In this document: positions 30,982-37,845 of the stretch, in pieces
Position numbering within the stretch: position 1 is the first letter of the stretch
How the letters are laid out: each line of letters begins with the position of its first letter
From: a virus
Reading direction: 5' to 3' (one strand)
Virus record (IMG/VR): IMGVR_UViG_3300042450_000242
Location: 1-41,124 of that record
Length of the DNA stretch: 41,124 nt
The notes under the pieces: model-generated
What the model saw: the letters and a program-made list of their open reading frames with translations, nothing else
Database searches by the model: none
Told to the model about the DNA's origin: nothing
Made by a program: the position numbers and the translations under genes

Positions 30982-31256
30982 ACAAGCGTTCTGACAAACA
31001 TCCTCTGGGGAAAAGAACTGAAAATGGGTCAAAGATCGAATGGATCGAGCTTCGGAACAATGGGGATGAAACCGCAGATATTCTGGCATATATAGAGATG
31101 CCGAGGGGCAGTGTGCTGGCTGGACAGATCATAAAGGTATGGCAAGATTGCTTGCCGTTAGATGAAGCGGTGGCGGCATACCCTGACGCGCAATTCTACC
31201 ACCCCTACATAAGCATACAGCCCTGCCTAAACCACCTTGAAGGAGAGGAGTTATGA
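30978..31256 (+). CDS. Small early protein, unknown
   Basis: This 92-residue protein overlaps both neighbours by ATGA, indicating coupled translation. It has a charged N-terminus (MNKRSDKHPLGKRTENGSK) and a possible small alpha/beta domain (IEWIELRNNGDETADILAYI). Function unknown. Confidence 0.6.
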   Translation: MNKRSDKHPLGKRTENGSKIEWIELRNNGDETADILAYIEMPRGSVLAGQIIKVWQDCLPLDEAVAAYPDAQFYHPYISIQPCLNHLEGEEL

Positions 31257-31471
31257 GCGATTACAACGGATGGACGAACAGAGCGACTTGGCTAATAAAT
31301 GTCTGGTTTGAACCCAGAACGAGCGAGGACGTCATAATGGCCCGTGAAACATTCGAGGAGGCGGTATCGGAGTTGTCAGAGAAGCATAGCTGGCTGGCTG
31401 ATTTTGTAGATACGGACATAAATTGGGGTGAATTGGAGGAACATTGCGAGGAGGAGGAAGAAAATGAGTAA
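31253..31471 (+). CDS. DUF7249-like small early protein
   Basis: This 72-residue protein begins MSDYNGWTNRATWLINVWFEP, the NGWTN-ATW opening of a small family widespread in phages and plasmids. It ends with a very acidic tail (EEHCEEEEENE), a feature of DNA mimics and of some host-takeover proteins, but it is short and this cannot be decided. Overlaps the next small gene by 8 bases. Confidence 0.6.
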   Translation: MSDYNGWTNRATWLINVWFEPRTSEDVIMARETFEEAVSELSEKHSWLADFVDTDINWGELEEHCEEEEENE

Positions 31472-31589
31472 ATACGACGAGTTCTTTCCACGCCCACCCC
31501 GCCCACCATTCGAACACGCGCCGTGGATAATAGTGGTGCTGATAGTGCTGGCGATTGGACTTTCTTCATACATCTCTCAATCTTGTTAG
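31464..31589 (+). CDS. Small membrane protein, 41 residues
   Basis: This frame reads MSKYDEFFPRPPRPPFE, then HAPWIIVVLIVLAIGLSSYI, and stops. It has a proline-rich N-terminus and one membrane segment. GAGGAGGAAG upstream is a strong ribosome binding site lying within the previous gene's acidic tail codons. Its place among early genes hints at a host membrane interaction, for example superinfection exclusion; this is inference. Confidence 0.65.
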   Translation: MSKYDEFFPRPPRPPFEHAPWIIVVLIVLAIGLSSYISQSC

Positions 31590-31598
31590 GAGCATAAA

Positions 31599-31847
31599 AT
31601 GGACATAATGCAGGAGTTGGACAGAATAAATGACGAATACCAATACATCGTAGCTGTGGCAGTAGTGAACTTTTGCGCGGTTGACGATGACACCCGCGCC
31701 AAGTTACTAGCGTCATACCAGTCTATTTTGCGGGATCGGGAGGATGAGGAATATTACAATCGGGAAAGGGAGCAGAATCAAGGTTTGGACATAGACCAAT
31801 ACTTGGACGATCCTAGACACGGGCAATCGAGCAAAGGAGAGCATTGA
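31599..31847 (+). CDS. Small acidic early protein, unknown
   Basis: This 82-residue protein starts behind TTAGGAGC. It is helical and acidic, with a C-terminal stretch rich in Arg/Glu/Tyr (RDREDEEYYNREREQ). Its stop overlaps the next ATG. No motif recognised. Confidence 0.6.
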   Translation: MDIMQELDRINDEYQYIVAVAVVNFCAVDDDTRAKLLASYQSILRDREDEEYYNREREQNQGLDIDQYLDDPRHGQSSKGEH

Positions 31848-32116
31848 TGAAAAAGATCGAAGAATATAGCGAAACCGTGCAAACATTTGATGCGTTTGAT
31901 GCGGTTATCTCCAATCTCAGGGTAGAGGATATAATACCAGCACTTTGCAAATACCTAGTCGAACAGGTCTACACGCAAGAACAGGACATGGAATTGGTTT
32001 TCGCCCTGCTGACTAGCATGAGCAACCATAGAGGGAAGTGGGAGATTAAGCGGCTGGAAAAGCAAATAGAGATGCTCAAAGCGTTAACTGCTCGATACAA
32101 GGAGAGGGGTATATGA
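31847..32116 (+). CDS. Small helical early protein, unknown
   Basis: This 89-residue protein starts at the ATG overlapping the previous stop (TGATG) after AAAGGAG. Predicted all-helical: YSETVQTFDAFDAVISNL, then PALCKYLVEQVYTQEQDME, then KRLEKQIEMLKALTARYK, the last a likely coiled coil. Function unknown. Overlaps the next gene by ATGA. Confidence 0.6.
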   Translation: MKKIEEYSETVQTFDAFDAVISNLRVEDIIPALCKYLVEQVYTQEQDMELVFALLTSMSNHRGKWEIKRLEKQIEMLKALTARYKERGI

Positions 32117-32346
32117 ACTCTAACTACGATATTAGCCCCAGAACAAGCAGAGAAGGCGCGGAACGCAGCAAAAACCATGATGGGTACTTACCCTACTTGA
32201 ACGCGCCGAGAGGCATAGGGCGCGGATACGTCTCTGGGAGTTGGGATGAGGACGACCGTAGGCTTATAACTCGACTTAAATTAATCTTTATAGGCGCTTG
32301 TATTATAGTAGCATTACAGTTATCATACGTCTTGGGAATAATATAG
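32113..32346 (+). CDS. Small membrane-anchored early protein
   Basis: This 77-residue protein has a soluble, polar N-terminal 50 residues and a C-terminal hydrophobic segment (LIFIGACIIVALQLSYVLGII), suggesting a tail-anchored membrane protein facing the cytoplasm. Coupled to the gene before by ATGA. Function unknown. Confidence 0.6.
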   Translation: MNSNYDISPRTSREGAERSKNHDGYLPYLNAPRGIGRGYVSGSWDEDDRRLITRLKLIFIGACIIVALQLSYVLGII

Positions 32347-32355
32347 GGGTATGAC

Positions 32356-32634
32356 ATGGCAAACGCTTTAGTTAAGGTTCGTAAGTTTCTGGTAGAGAAC
32401 GCAAATAAAGAAATCACCTTTTCCGAGATACGGATCAAGTGCAGCGATCTAATCAACAGTGAAATATCAATGGCACTCTGCCACCTGACCAAGCAACGGT
32501 ATCTGACAAGAAGTAGGGTAGATAGCCGCTTCAATCATGGAAGGCATACCGTCTGGCAATATAGGTATCATGTAAAGAGGTTGCCGGAAGCCGAGTGGCG
32601 CGTAGCTAACTATATAGAAGATGTCCTGTCCTGA
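32356..32634 (+). CDS. Small winged-helix DNA-binding protein (putative)
   Basis: This 92-residue protein looks like a winged helix: KVRKFLVENANKEITFSEI, then NSEISMALCHLTKQRYLTRS as recognition helix region and RHTVWQYRYHV as the wing. It is the best candidate in the window for a regulator of the early promoter modules, though the assignment to those sites is speculative. Overlaps the next gene by 14 bases. Confidence 0.62.
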   Translation: MANALVKVRKFLVENANKEITFSEIRIKCSDLINSEISMALCHLTKQRYLTRSRVDSRFNHGRHTVWQYRYHVKRLPEAEWRVANYIEDVLS

Positions 32635-32851
32635 GTGTGTGGCAGCATTAAAGAATCCCTTGTCAGGGATATACCAGTTCAAGTGTAGGGGATGCAGGGA
32701 AAGGCTGATCTTGAAAGAGACTTGTAAAGAAAGCCGGAGGGATTTAGTCGATAGCTTGCGGAAGTGGGGGGAGACCGCTCCAACAGAAGAAGCGGCTTGC
32801 AAGTGTAAGATGTTCTGTTACCAGAAAAGGGTGGTCGATGGACGAAGCTGA
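32621..32851 (+). CDS. Zinc-ribbon-like small protein
   Basis: This 76-residue protein has two Cys pairs in the N-terminal part (MSCPECVAALKNP and FKCRGCRERL), consistent with a zinc ribbon, and a C-terminal ACKCKMFC cluster. Similar small zinc-binding proteins are frequent in phage early regions. It overlaps the TraR-like gene by 14 bases. Function unknown. Confidence 0.65.
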   Translation: MSCPECVAALKNPLSGIYQFKCRGCRERLILKETCKESRRDLVDSLRKWGETAPTEEAACKCKMFCYQKRVVDGRS

Positions 32852-33017
32852 TCTAGGGAACGATCAGGCGCAACAGAGACTTGATATTCTAATCAAACAG
32901 GCCAGTAAGCCGCTGGCGAAGGGTGAGCCGGGGGAGTGCGAGTTATGTGGCGAATACTCAAGAAGGCTTATTAATTCAGTATGCGCCCCGTGCCGAGATC
33001 GTTATAAATTAAGGTAA
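32838..33017 (+). CDS. TraR/DksA-like zinc-finger protein
   Basis: This 59-residue protein starts MDEADLGNDQAQQRLDILIK and has a four-Cys finger, CELCG with CAPC, preceding RDRYKLR, the plan of small TraR-type proteins. TraR binds RNA polymerase in its secondary channel and changes promoter choice without ppGpp. The N-terminal D-x-A-D-like tip (DEAD) is in the place of the active acidic tip. A role in redirecting host transcription early in infection is likely. Confidence 0.8.
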   Translation: MDEADLGNDQAQQRLDILIKQASKPLAKGEPGECELCGEYSRRLINSVCAPCRDRYKLR

Positions 33018-33019
33018 AC

Positions 33020-33292
33020 ATGACAGAAGAAGATATAAACGAGTTTATAAATGAGAATGGGTGGAGAGTTGCAAGGACGATGCCCAAGATCCCCCACGCC
33101 TACATTGTCAAGGACACCTGCACATCAGAAGAAAAGTTCGTGGACTTTGTAATCTTTATCCGAGCATACGGTGAACAGCGCAGATTTTGGAGTAAGACAT
33201 TCACCTACTGGGATCATGCTGGATACACTTATTGGAGCATGGGATTCCCTGTCAACGAAACAACCATAATCAACAGGGCTGTTCTTAAATGA
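33020..33292 (+). CDS. Small early protein, unknown
   Basis: This 90-residue protein has a compact alpha/beta pattern with many aromatic residues (YGEQRRFWSKTFTYWDHAGYTYWS). It is coupled by ATGA to the glycosyltransferase-like gene and leads into the candidate modification island. No family recognised. It could be a partner of the following gene. Confidence 0.6.
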   Translation: MTEEDINEFINENGWRVARTMPKIPHAYIVKDTCTSEEKFVDFVIFIRAYGEQRRFWSKTFTYWDHAGYTYWSMGFPVNETTIINRAVLK

Positions 33293-33915
33293 TCGCAGGG
33301 ATTATCGGAGTCCCGACCCGTATAGAGATGATAAAAGAATTGCGCGACATTATTTCACCTTCGGTTGATAGTGTAGATATATTTATGGATCATCAGTGGA
33401 AGGGACACTGGTGGAATCTATCGAGAGCGATTTGTGCTTTAACAGCGAAAGCCAAGCAAGGAGAGCCAGTCCTGCTTATGACGGATGACGCTATAACAGT
33501 ACCAGATTGGAGGGAGCGTTGGGAGATAATCCACGCAAAAGCGGGGAACACCATCTACTCTCTATTCTCCCGCCAAAGATTCTTATTCAACGATCAGAAT
33601 CTACTAAGGGGCTATATAACCAAGTGTCAACACCGTGGATTCTACGATCTGGCGTTTATCCTAATTGATAAGCCCAATTTTATACAGGATGTGCAGCACT
33701 GGTTTGATAATGGTGGGAAAGATACTCCTCCGGTTATACGCAGACAATCGCATTTAGATGTGGTGATGCAAGAGTATCTTATTGCACATAATATTCAGTG
33801 GACAATCAGCACCCCGACTATATTTGACCATCGTGACTCAAAAAGCACGATGGGTCATACTATTGGATTTAGTCCTTTTTACGTTGGCAGAAAAATTATC
33901 GGGGAGATTATATGA
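33289..33915 (+). CDS. Glycosyltransferase-like protein (GT-A type, putative)
   Basis: This 208-residue protein starts with a strand, GIIGVPTRIEMIKELRDI, followed by VLLMTDDAITVPDWRERWEII, which resembles the nucleotide-sugar-binding DxD region and neighbouring helix of GT-A glycosyltransferases seen in other phages. Near the C-terminus TPTIFDHRDSKSTMGH matches the HxxxS-like end of those proteins. It overlaps the methyltransferase gene by ATGA. If active, the acceptor could be modified DNA, protein or cell surface; the place beside DNA-modifying enzymes suggests DNA, by inference. Confidence 0.6.
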   Translation: MIAGIIGVPTRIEMIKELRDIISPSVDSVDIFMDHQWKGHWWNLSRAICALTAKAKQGEPVLLMTDDAITVPDWRERWEIIHAKAGNTIYSLFSRQRFLFNDQNLLRGYITKCQHRGFYDLAFILIDKPNFIQDVQHWFDNGGKDTPPVIRRQSHLDVVMQEYLIAHNIQWTISTPTIFDHRDSKSTMGHTIGFSPFYVGRKIIGEII

Positions 33916-34472
33916 AATACCATTCCGCACTTCACAAGCCGAATAACTATCCGTTGGTTGGGGCCATCCAGTTAGGAAACTCATTTGCATTTGCACACGA
34001 TATAATGAGGAGGGACGTTCCATGCGACTACAACGATTGTGATATTTTCTATATGGAACCTCCGTGGATTGATGGTTTCAAGATATTTGAAGATAGGGCT
34101 AATATCCCGCACGAACGCACCTATGAAGATTTAATGTTGGGAGTGTCTAAGTTTATTTTTTTGGGCAAGCCAGCGGTAATTATTACAGGAAAAAAGGGGC
34201 TAAAGTACCTACCCAAGCCGGATGCAGAGGCCGGGACAATATTAAATGGGGCAGCGGCTAGGGTGGTGATGTACGGGACTACAGTGACTAATGTTGGTAA
34301 TTGCATGACTATATTAGATGAGTTGGCTGAAAGGTATTTTAGAGTGGGTGATCCATGCTGCGGATTCGGAAGAACAGCAAAGGCATTTAAGTTGGCTGGC
34401 AAAGACTTTGTGGTCAGCGACTACAATCAGGAATGTATTGGTTATATTGCTCAGGAGTATTACGGCTGGTGA
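33912..34472 (+). CDS. Small permuted DNA methyltransferase-like protein
   Basis: This 186-residue protein has a catalytic-type motif EPPW (residues 49-52, in place of the common D/N-PPW) before the SAM-binding motif GDPCCGFGRT (146-155) and an acidic SAM-ribose residue (VVSDYNQE, Asp170). This order is that of circularly permuted (beta-class) amino methyltransferases. It is unusually short: no clear target recognition domain. The first residue of the D/N-PPW motif is Glu, which could change activity or target. It is coupled by GTGA overlap to the PP-loop enzyme gene. Confidence 0.75.
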   Translation: MKYHSALHKPNNYPLVGAIQLGNSFAFAHDIMRRDVPCDYNDCDIFYMEPPWIDGFKIFEDRANIPHERTYEDLMLGVSKFIFLGKPAVIITGKKGLKYLPKPDAEAGTILNGAAARVVMYGTTVTNVGNCMTILDELAERYFRVGDPCCGFGRTAKAFKLAGKDFVVSDYNQECIGYIAQEYYGW

Positions 34473-35602
34473 AAATATATCTAAAAGACAATGTGTTTGA
34501 CAAGTCGCTGGAACGGATGCGATGGGTATTTGATGAGTTCCCGAATGTTGTGGTCGGCGTATCGGGAGGGAAGGACAGCACAGTAGTATTCAATCTTGCC
34601 ATGATAGTAGCAAGGGAGAAGGGTAGGTTGCCGCTGAAGTGCCTATTTCTGGATCAGGAGGCGGAGTGGGAGGCGACTATTGATACCATTCGGCTGATTA
34701 TGGAACATCCTGACGTTGACCCATATTGGCTACAAATGCCGCTTCAGCTATTTAATGCTACAAGCACAATAGATCACTGGTTGATGTGTTGGGACGAGAA
34801 GGAAGAAGCGAGATGGATGCGTCCGAGGGAGTCTTATAGTATTAAAGAGAACGTCTATGGAACAATGAGGTTTGTGGAGTTATTCACAGCCGTTTTGCAA
34901 AAAGAGTTCCCAGATACAAAGACTTGCTACATTGCTGGTGTCAGGGCGCAAGAGTCACCAACTAGGGCTATGGGGATGACTAACGACCTCACCTATAAAG
35001 ACGCAACGTGGGGGAAGGCGCTGGATAAGTCTCTTGAGCATTACACTCTCTATCCTATCTATGACTGGTCTTATATGGATGTATGGAAGGCGATCCATGA
35101 TAACCAATGGTATTACAACAAGATATATGACGCGCAGTACAGCTACGGGGTTGGGCTGCGAAACATGAGGGTGTCAAACGTCCACCATGAAATTGCTGTT
35201 GGGGCGTTGTTTTATATGCAGGAGCTTGAGCCTGAGACCTATCAGAGATTGACACAGAGGATTGCTGGCATAGATATGGCTGGAAAGATGGGGGATGACG
35301 ATTACTTCCCAAAAGAGTTGCCTTTTATGTTCGCATCATGGAGGGAGTACAGAGATTACTTATTGGATAAGTTAATAGAGAAGCCCGACTGGAACGCTAT
35401 ATTCAAAAAGAGGTTTATCAAGCACGATGAGGTATATGGAGATGAGCTAGGGGATGTATTATTCAAGGTACATATTAAAGCCATTTTGACTAACGATTGG
35501 GAGCTTGTAAGAATCGAGAACTTCGAACGCTACCCCAAACACATAACACTTAAACGACGACGGAAGGCGGAAAAAGATGCTAGAGATACAGCGCAAGTTT
35601 GA
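34469..35602 (+). CDS. DUF3440 / IbrA-like PP-loop (PAPS reductase family) protein
   Basis: I place the start at GTG 34469, overlapping the methyltransferase stop, giving 377 residues. The PP-loop SGGKDST (32-38) is clear and binds ATP phosphates. The downstream FLDQEAEWEATID, then AGVRAQESPTRAMGM and YPIYDWSYMDVWKAI match the DUF3440/IbrA group of the PAPS reductase superfamily, related to DndC. IbrA is encoded with the ParB-like IbrB in bacteria, and the same pair is found here. The chemistry may be adenylation or sulfur transfer; unproven. Confidence 0.85.
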   Translation: MKIYLKDNVFDKSLERMRWVFDEFPNVVVGVSGGKDSTVVFNLAMIVAREKGRLPLKCLFLDQEAEWEATIDTIRLIMEHPDVDPYWLQMPLQLFNATSTIDHWLMCWDEKEEARWMRPRESYSIKENVYGTMRFVELFTAVLQKEFPDTKTCYIAGVRAQESPTRAMGMTNDLTYKDATWGKALDKSLEHYTLYPIYDWSYMDVWKAIHDNQWYYNKIYDAQYSYGVGLRNMRVSNVHHEIAVGALFYMQELEPETYQRLTQRIAGIDMAGKMGDDDYFPKELPFMFASWREYRDYLLDKLIEKPDWNAIFKKRFIKHDEVYGDELGDVLFKVHIKAILTNDWELVRIENFERYPKHITLKRRRKAEKDARDTAQV

Positions 35603-36242
35603 CGAGCTTCCAACAGATTTAGCTAAGATTCTGTATATAGAGGAAATCAAGGCTATGTTGCACCAAATCAGCCCATTGAGGGATCAACCTGTTAACCATG
35701 TTCGGTGGGTTCCTATAGAGCAAGTTGAGGCCAATGGCTACAATCCCAACTCTGTTGCCAAGAATGAAATGCGGTTGCTATATGTGTCCATAAGCCACGA
35801 TGGATATACTCAGCCAATCGTTGTAATACGAGACGAAGGGCGGGATAAGTACGTTATAGTCGATGGATTCCACAGATATTCCATTATGCGTCTGAATAAG
35901 GACATATATGACTTGAATAAGGGATTGATCCCAGTGGTTGTAATAGACAAGTCTATTAATGATCGGATGGCTTCGACGGTCAGGCATAATAGAGCGAGAG
36001 GTAAGCATAGCGTCTCAGGCATGGCGAACATGGTATTTCAGATGTTAGATAATGGTTGGGAGAATGAGGCTATATGCGCGGAACTAGGAATAGAGCCGGA
36101 TGAGTTGATCCGACTGAAGCACGTTACAGGTTTCTCAAAGTTATTTGAGAATGTGGATTATCTCCGTTCGTGGGAGACAAAGAGACAGATCGAATTACGA
36201 ATTGCCTACAATAAAGGACAAAATGGAAACGACCCTATTTAA
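35577..36242 (+). CDS. ParB-like protein 1 (IbrB-like)
   Basis: This 221-residue protein begins with a helical lead-in (about 1-40), then a ParB/sulfiredoxin-fold core: VRWVPIEQVEANGYNPNSV, GYTQPIVVI and YVIVDGFHRYSIMRL (GxHR motif), and a helical DNA-binding-like C-terminus (AICAELGIEPDELIRLKHVTG). It overlaps the DUF3440 gene by 26 bases and forms the known IbrA-IbrB pair with it. ParB-type domains of this kind can bind or hydrolyse CTP or ATP. Substrate unknown. Confidence 0.83.
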   Translation: MLEIQRKFDELPTDLAKILYIEEIKAMLHQISPLRDQPVNHVRWVPIEQVEANGYNPNSVAKNEMRLLYVSISHDGYTQPIVVIRDEGRDKYVIVDGFHRYSIMRLNKDIYDLNKGLIPVVVIDKSINDRMASTVRHNRARGKHSVSGMANMVFQMLDNGWENEAICAELGIEPDELIRLKHVTGFSKLFENVDYLRSWETKRQIELRIAYNKGQNGNDPI

Positions 36243-36798
36243 TATCGCAGAAATCAAGCCTTACTGGCGCAACCCGAGGCATAACGAGGAGGCTGTTGGT
36301 GCTGTCATGCAGTCAATCCGTGATTATGGATTCAATCAGCCATTGATTATTGACGCTGAGAACGTGATTATAGCGGGGCATACTCGATATAGAGCATTGC
36401 AAAGGTTAGGGGTAACAGAGATTCCATGTATTGTTAAGGGCGACCTAACGGCGCAACAGGCAAAGGAGTACAGAATTGCCGACAATAAAACCAGCGAGCT
36501 ATCCTCATGGGATATGGATAGGTTAATACCTGAGCTTCGGGAGATCGAGTCTATAGTGGATATGAGCATTTACTTCCCGACCATTGACCTATCAGAGTTA
36601 CTCCAACAAACAGCGGGGGCATTGAACTTTAAGAACCCTACTGAATTAGCTATCGGCAAGGTCGAGCATAAGCTGGAAGCCCAGATGACAGACAAGAATA
36701 GAGAGCTACATTCTGCTTATGTGGAGGTAGCCTGTCCTCATTGCGGTGAAGCCTTCCATGTAGACCGCAACGATATAGCCAATCAGCACATTAAATAG
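36223..36798 (+). CDS. ParB-like nuclease-domain protein 2 with C-terminal zinc ribbon
   Basis: I set the start at METTLFNIAEIKPYWRNPRH (191 residues), behind AAAGGA and overlapping the previous gene by 20 bases. The ParB core is typical of the DNA-methylase-associated type: GFNQPLIIDAENVIIAGHTRY (longest run cut here), then EIPCIVK and KEYRIADNKTSELSSWD. A C-terminal CPHCGEAFHV suggests a zinc-binding end. Such proteins are normally linked to phage methyltransferases. It may direct the modification enzymes to DNA or to packaging sites. Confidence 0.85.
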   Translation: METTLFNIAEIKPYWRNPRHNEEAVGAVMQSIRDYGFNQPLIIDAENVIIAGHTRYRALQRLGVTEIPCIVKGDLTAQQAKEYRIADNKTSELSSWDMDRLIPELREIESIVDMSIYFPTIDLSELLQQTAGALNFKNPTELAIGKVEHKLEAQMTDKNRELHSAYVEVACPHCGEAFHVDRNDIANQHIK

Positions 36799-36805
36799 AG
36801 AAGCG

Positions 36806-37261
36806 ATGCCTAGCGTACCCACCCAGACCAAGTGCGCTGAGTTAGGCTGCAAGAATGAGAGGGCTAATACATATAGCTATTGCGTGGAGCATGGTGGTGT
36901 AGCTCTCGCACTAACAGATGAGAGAAGGAGCGCCAACGCTAAGTATAATACGTCAGCTTGGAATTCAATACGACGTAGGCAGTTATCTATGCAGCCCCTA
37001 TGCCAAGCCTGTCTACTCTCAGGCCATGTGTGTATGGCTAACCATGTGGATCATGTGTTCTCATGGAGAGGGCTAGACCCAAAGGCTTTCATCTATAATA
37101 TATTCCAAAGCCTATGCCATGAACACCATTCGTTCAAGACAGGGCTTGAGCGCAAGGGGATATATAGGCACTTCACTAAGGACAAGGTAATAGATTATAA
37201 TTTAAGTGAGTGGGCATCCACCCTTTCTATTACAGACCACGCAAGCTCGAACCTGATTTAG
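36806..37261 (+). CDS. HNH endonuclease upstream of the terminase genes
   Basis: This 151-residue protein has two Cys pairs (CAELGCKNE and CQACLLSGHVC), then HVDHVFSWRG and LCHEHHSFKT, the standard zinc-binding HNH fold of phage endonucleases. HNH nucleases next to TerS and TerL stimulate DNA cutting in packaging in HK97-type phages. It is probably part of the packaging machine, with additional nuclease functions possible. Confidence 0.88.
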   Translation: MPSVPTQTKCAELGCKNERANTYSYCVEHGGVALALTDERRSANAKYNTSAWNSIRRRQLSMQPLCQACLLSGHVCMANHVDHVFSWRGLDPKAFIYNIFQSLCHEHHSFKTGLERKGIYRHFTKDKVIDYNLSEWASTLSITDHASSNLI

Positions 37262-37380
37262 AAACTTAATCCCTTTTGGGTTTGCATAAGAGCAGCGCCG
37301 GGGCCAATCTCGCACAGATGGAGTTGACCAAAGGGGGGTGTCAAGATAACAATCTTTACATTAATAAAAAGGTTAAGCAA
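37262..37380 (+). promoter_or_regulatory. Gap before terS with possible promoter or packaging signal
   Basis: This 119-base gap has no gene I would accept. TTGACC (37324-37329) is followed after 17 bases by TAACAA, a weak sigma70 match. A G-rich block (AAAGGGGGGTGTCAAG) and short direct repeats lie between. Packaging sites often lie near terS, so a cos or pac site is possible, but none can be identified by eye. Confidence 0.35.
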
Positions 37381-37845
37381 ATGAACAAGTTACCGCCGGA
37401 ATTACACATAGTGAACGGATCGAAAGGAGTTAATCAAGGGACTTCGCTCCCTGATAGCATAAAGGTTCGCATACCGAAAGCTGACTGGCTGGACAATCCC
37501 GAAGGATGGGATCGAAATGTATTTATAGCCGAAACCAGTGAATTCTTATTTAAGGTATATGGAATCGGCAGCGATCAGGATAAGCATACCTTAGCTTTTT
37601 TGGCCGAGCAGATCGACACCTACATCGAAGCCAAACAGGATTTAGCTAAGTACGGGATCATTGCCAAATTCAATGGCGGCAAAACCATTGGCCCGAATCC
37701 ATTATTGACGATCCGGCAGAATACGCTAAAGACAATAATTCAACTGATGAACGAGATGGGGCTTACCCCAAGAAGCCGATTGAATAGCGGGAAGCCGGAA
37801 CAGGATACAGCGGCATCAAGATTCTTGCGCGGGCCTAAAGGGTGA
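37381..37845 (+). CDS. terS: Terminase small subunit, P27 family
   Basis: I place the start at MNKLPPELHIVNGSKGVNQG (154 residues). The in-frame upstream part is rejected because it lacks family similarity. The pattern VRIPKADWLDNP, then FLAEQIDTYIEAKQDLAKYG and NPLLTIRQNTLKTIIQLMNEMGLTPRSR matches P27-type small terminases that recognise viral DNA. Its stop overlaps the TerL start (GTGA). Confidence 0.88.
   Translation: MNKLPPELHIVNGSKGVNQGTSLPDSIKVRIPKADWLDNPEGWDRNVFIAETSEFLFKVYGIGSDQDKHTLAFLAEQIDTYIEAKQDLAKYGIIAKFNGGKTIGPNPLLTIRQNTLKTIIQLMNEMGLTPRSRLNSGKPEQDTAASRFLRGPKG

Noticed and set aside
37276-37380. Upstream in-frame extension of the small terminase gene
   Set aside because: It reads through a G-rich stretch without similarity to P27 proteins and starts within a gap. 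The ATG at 37381 fits the family length.
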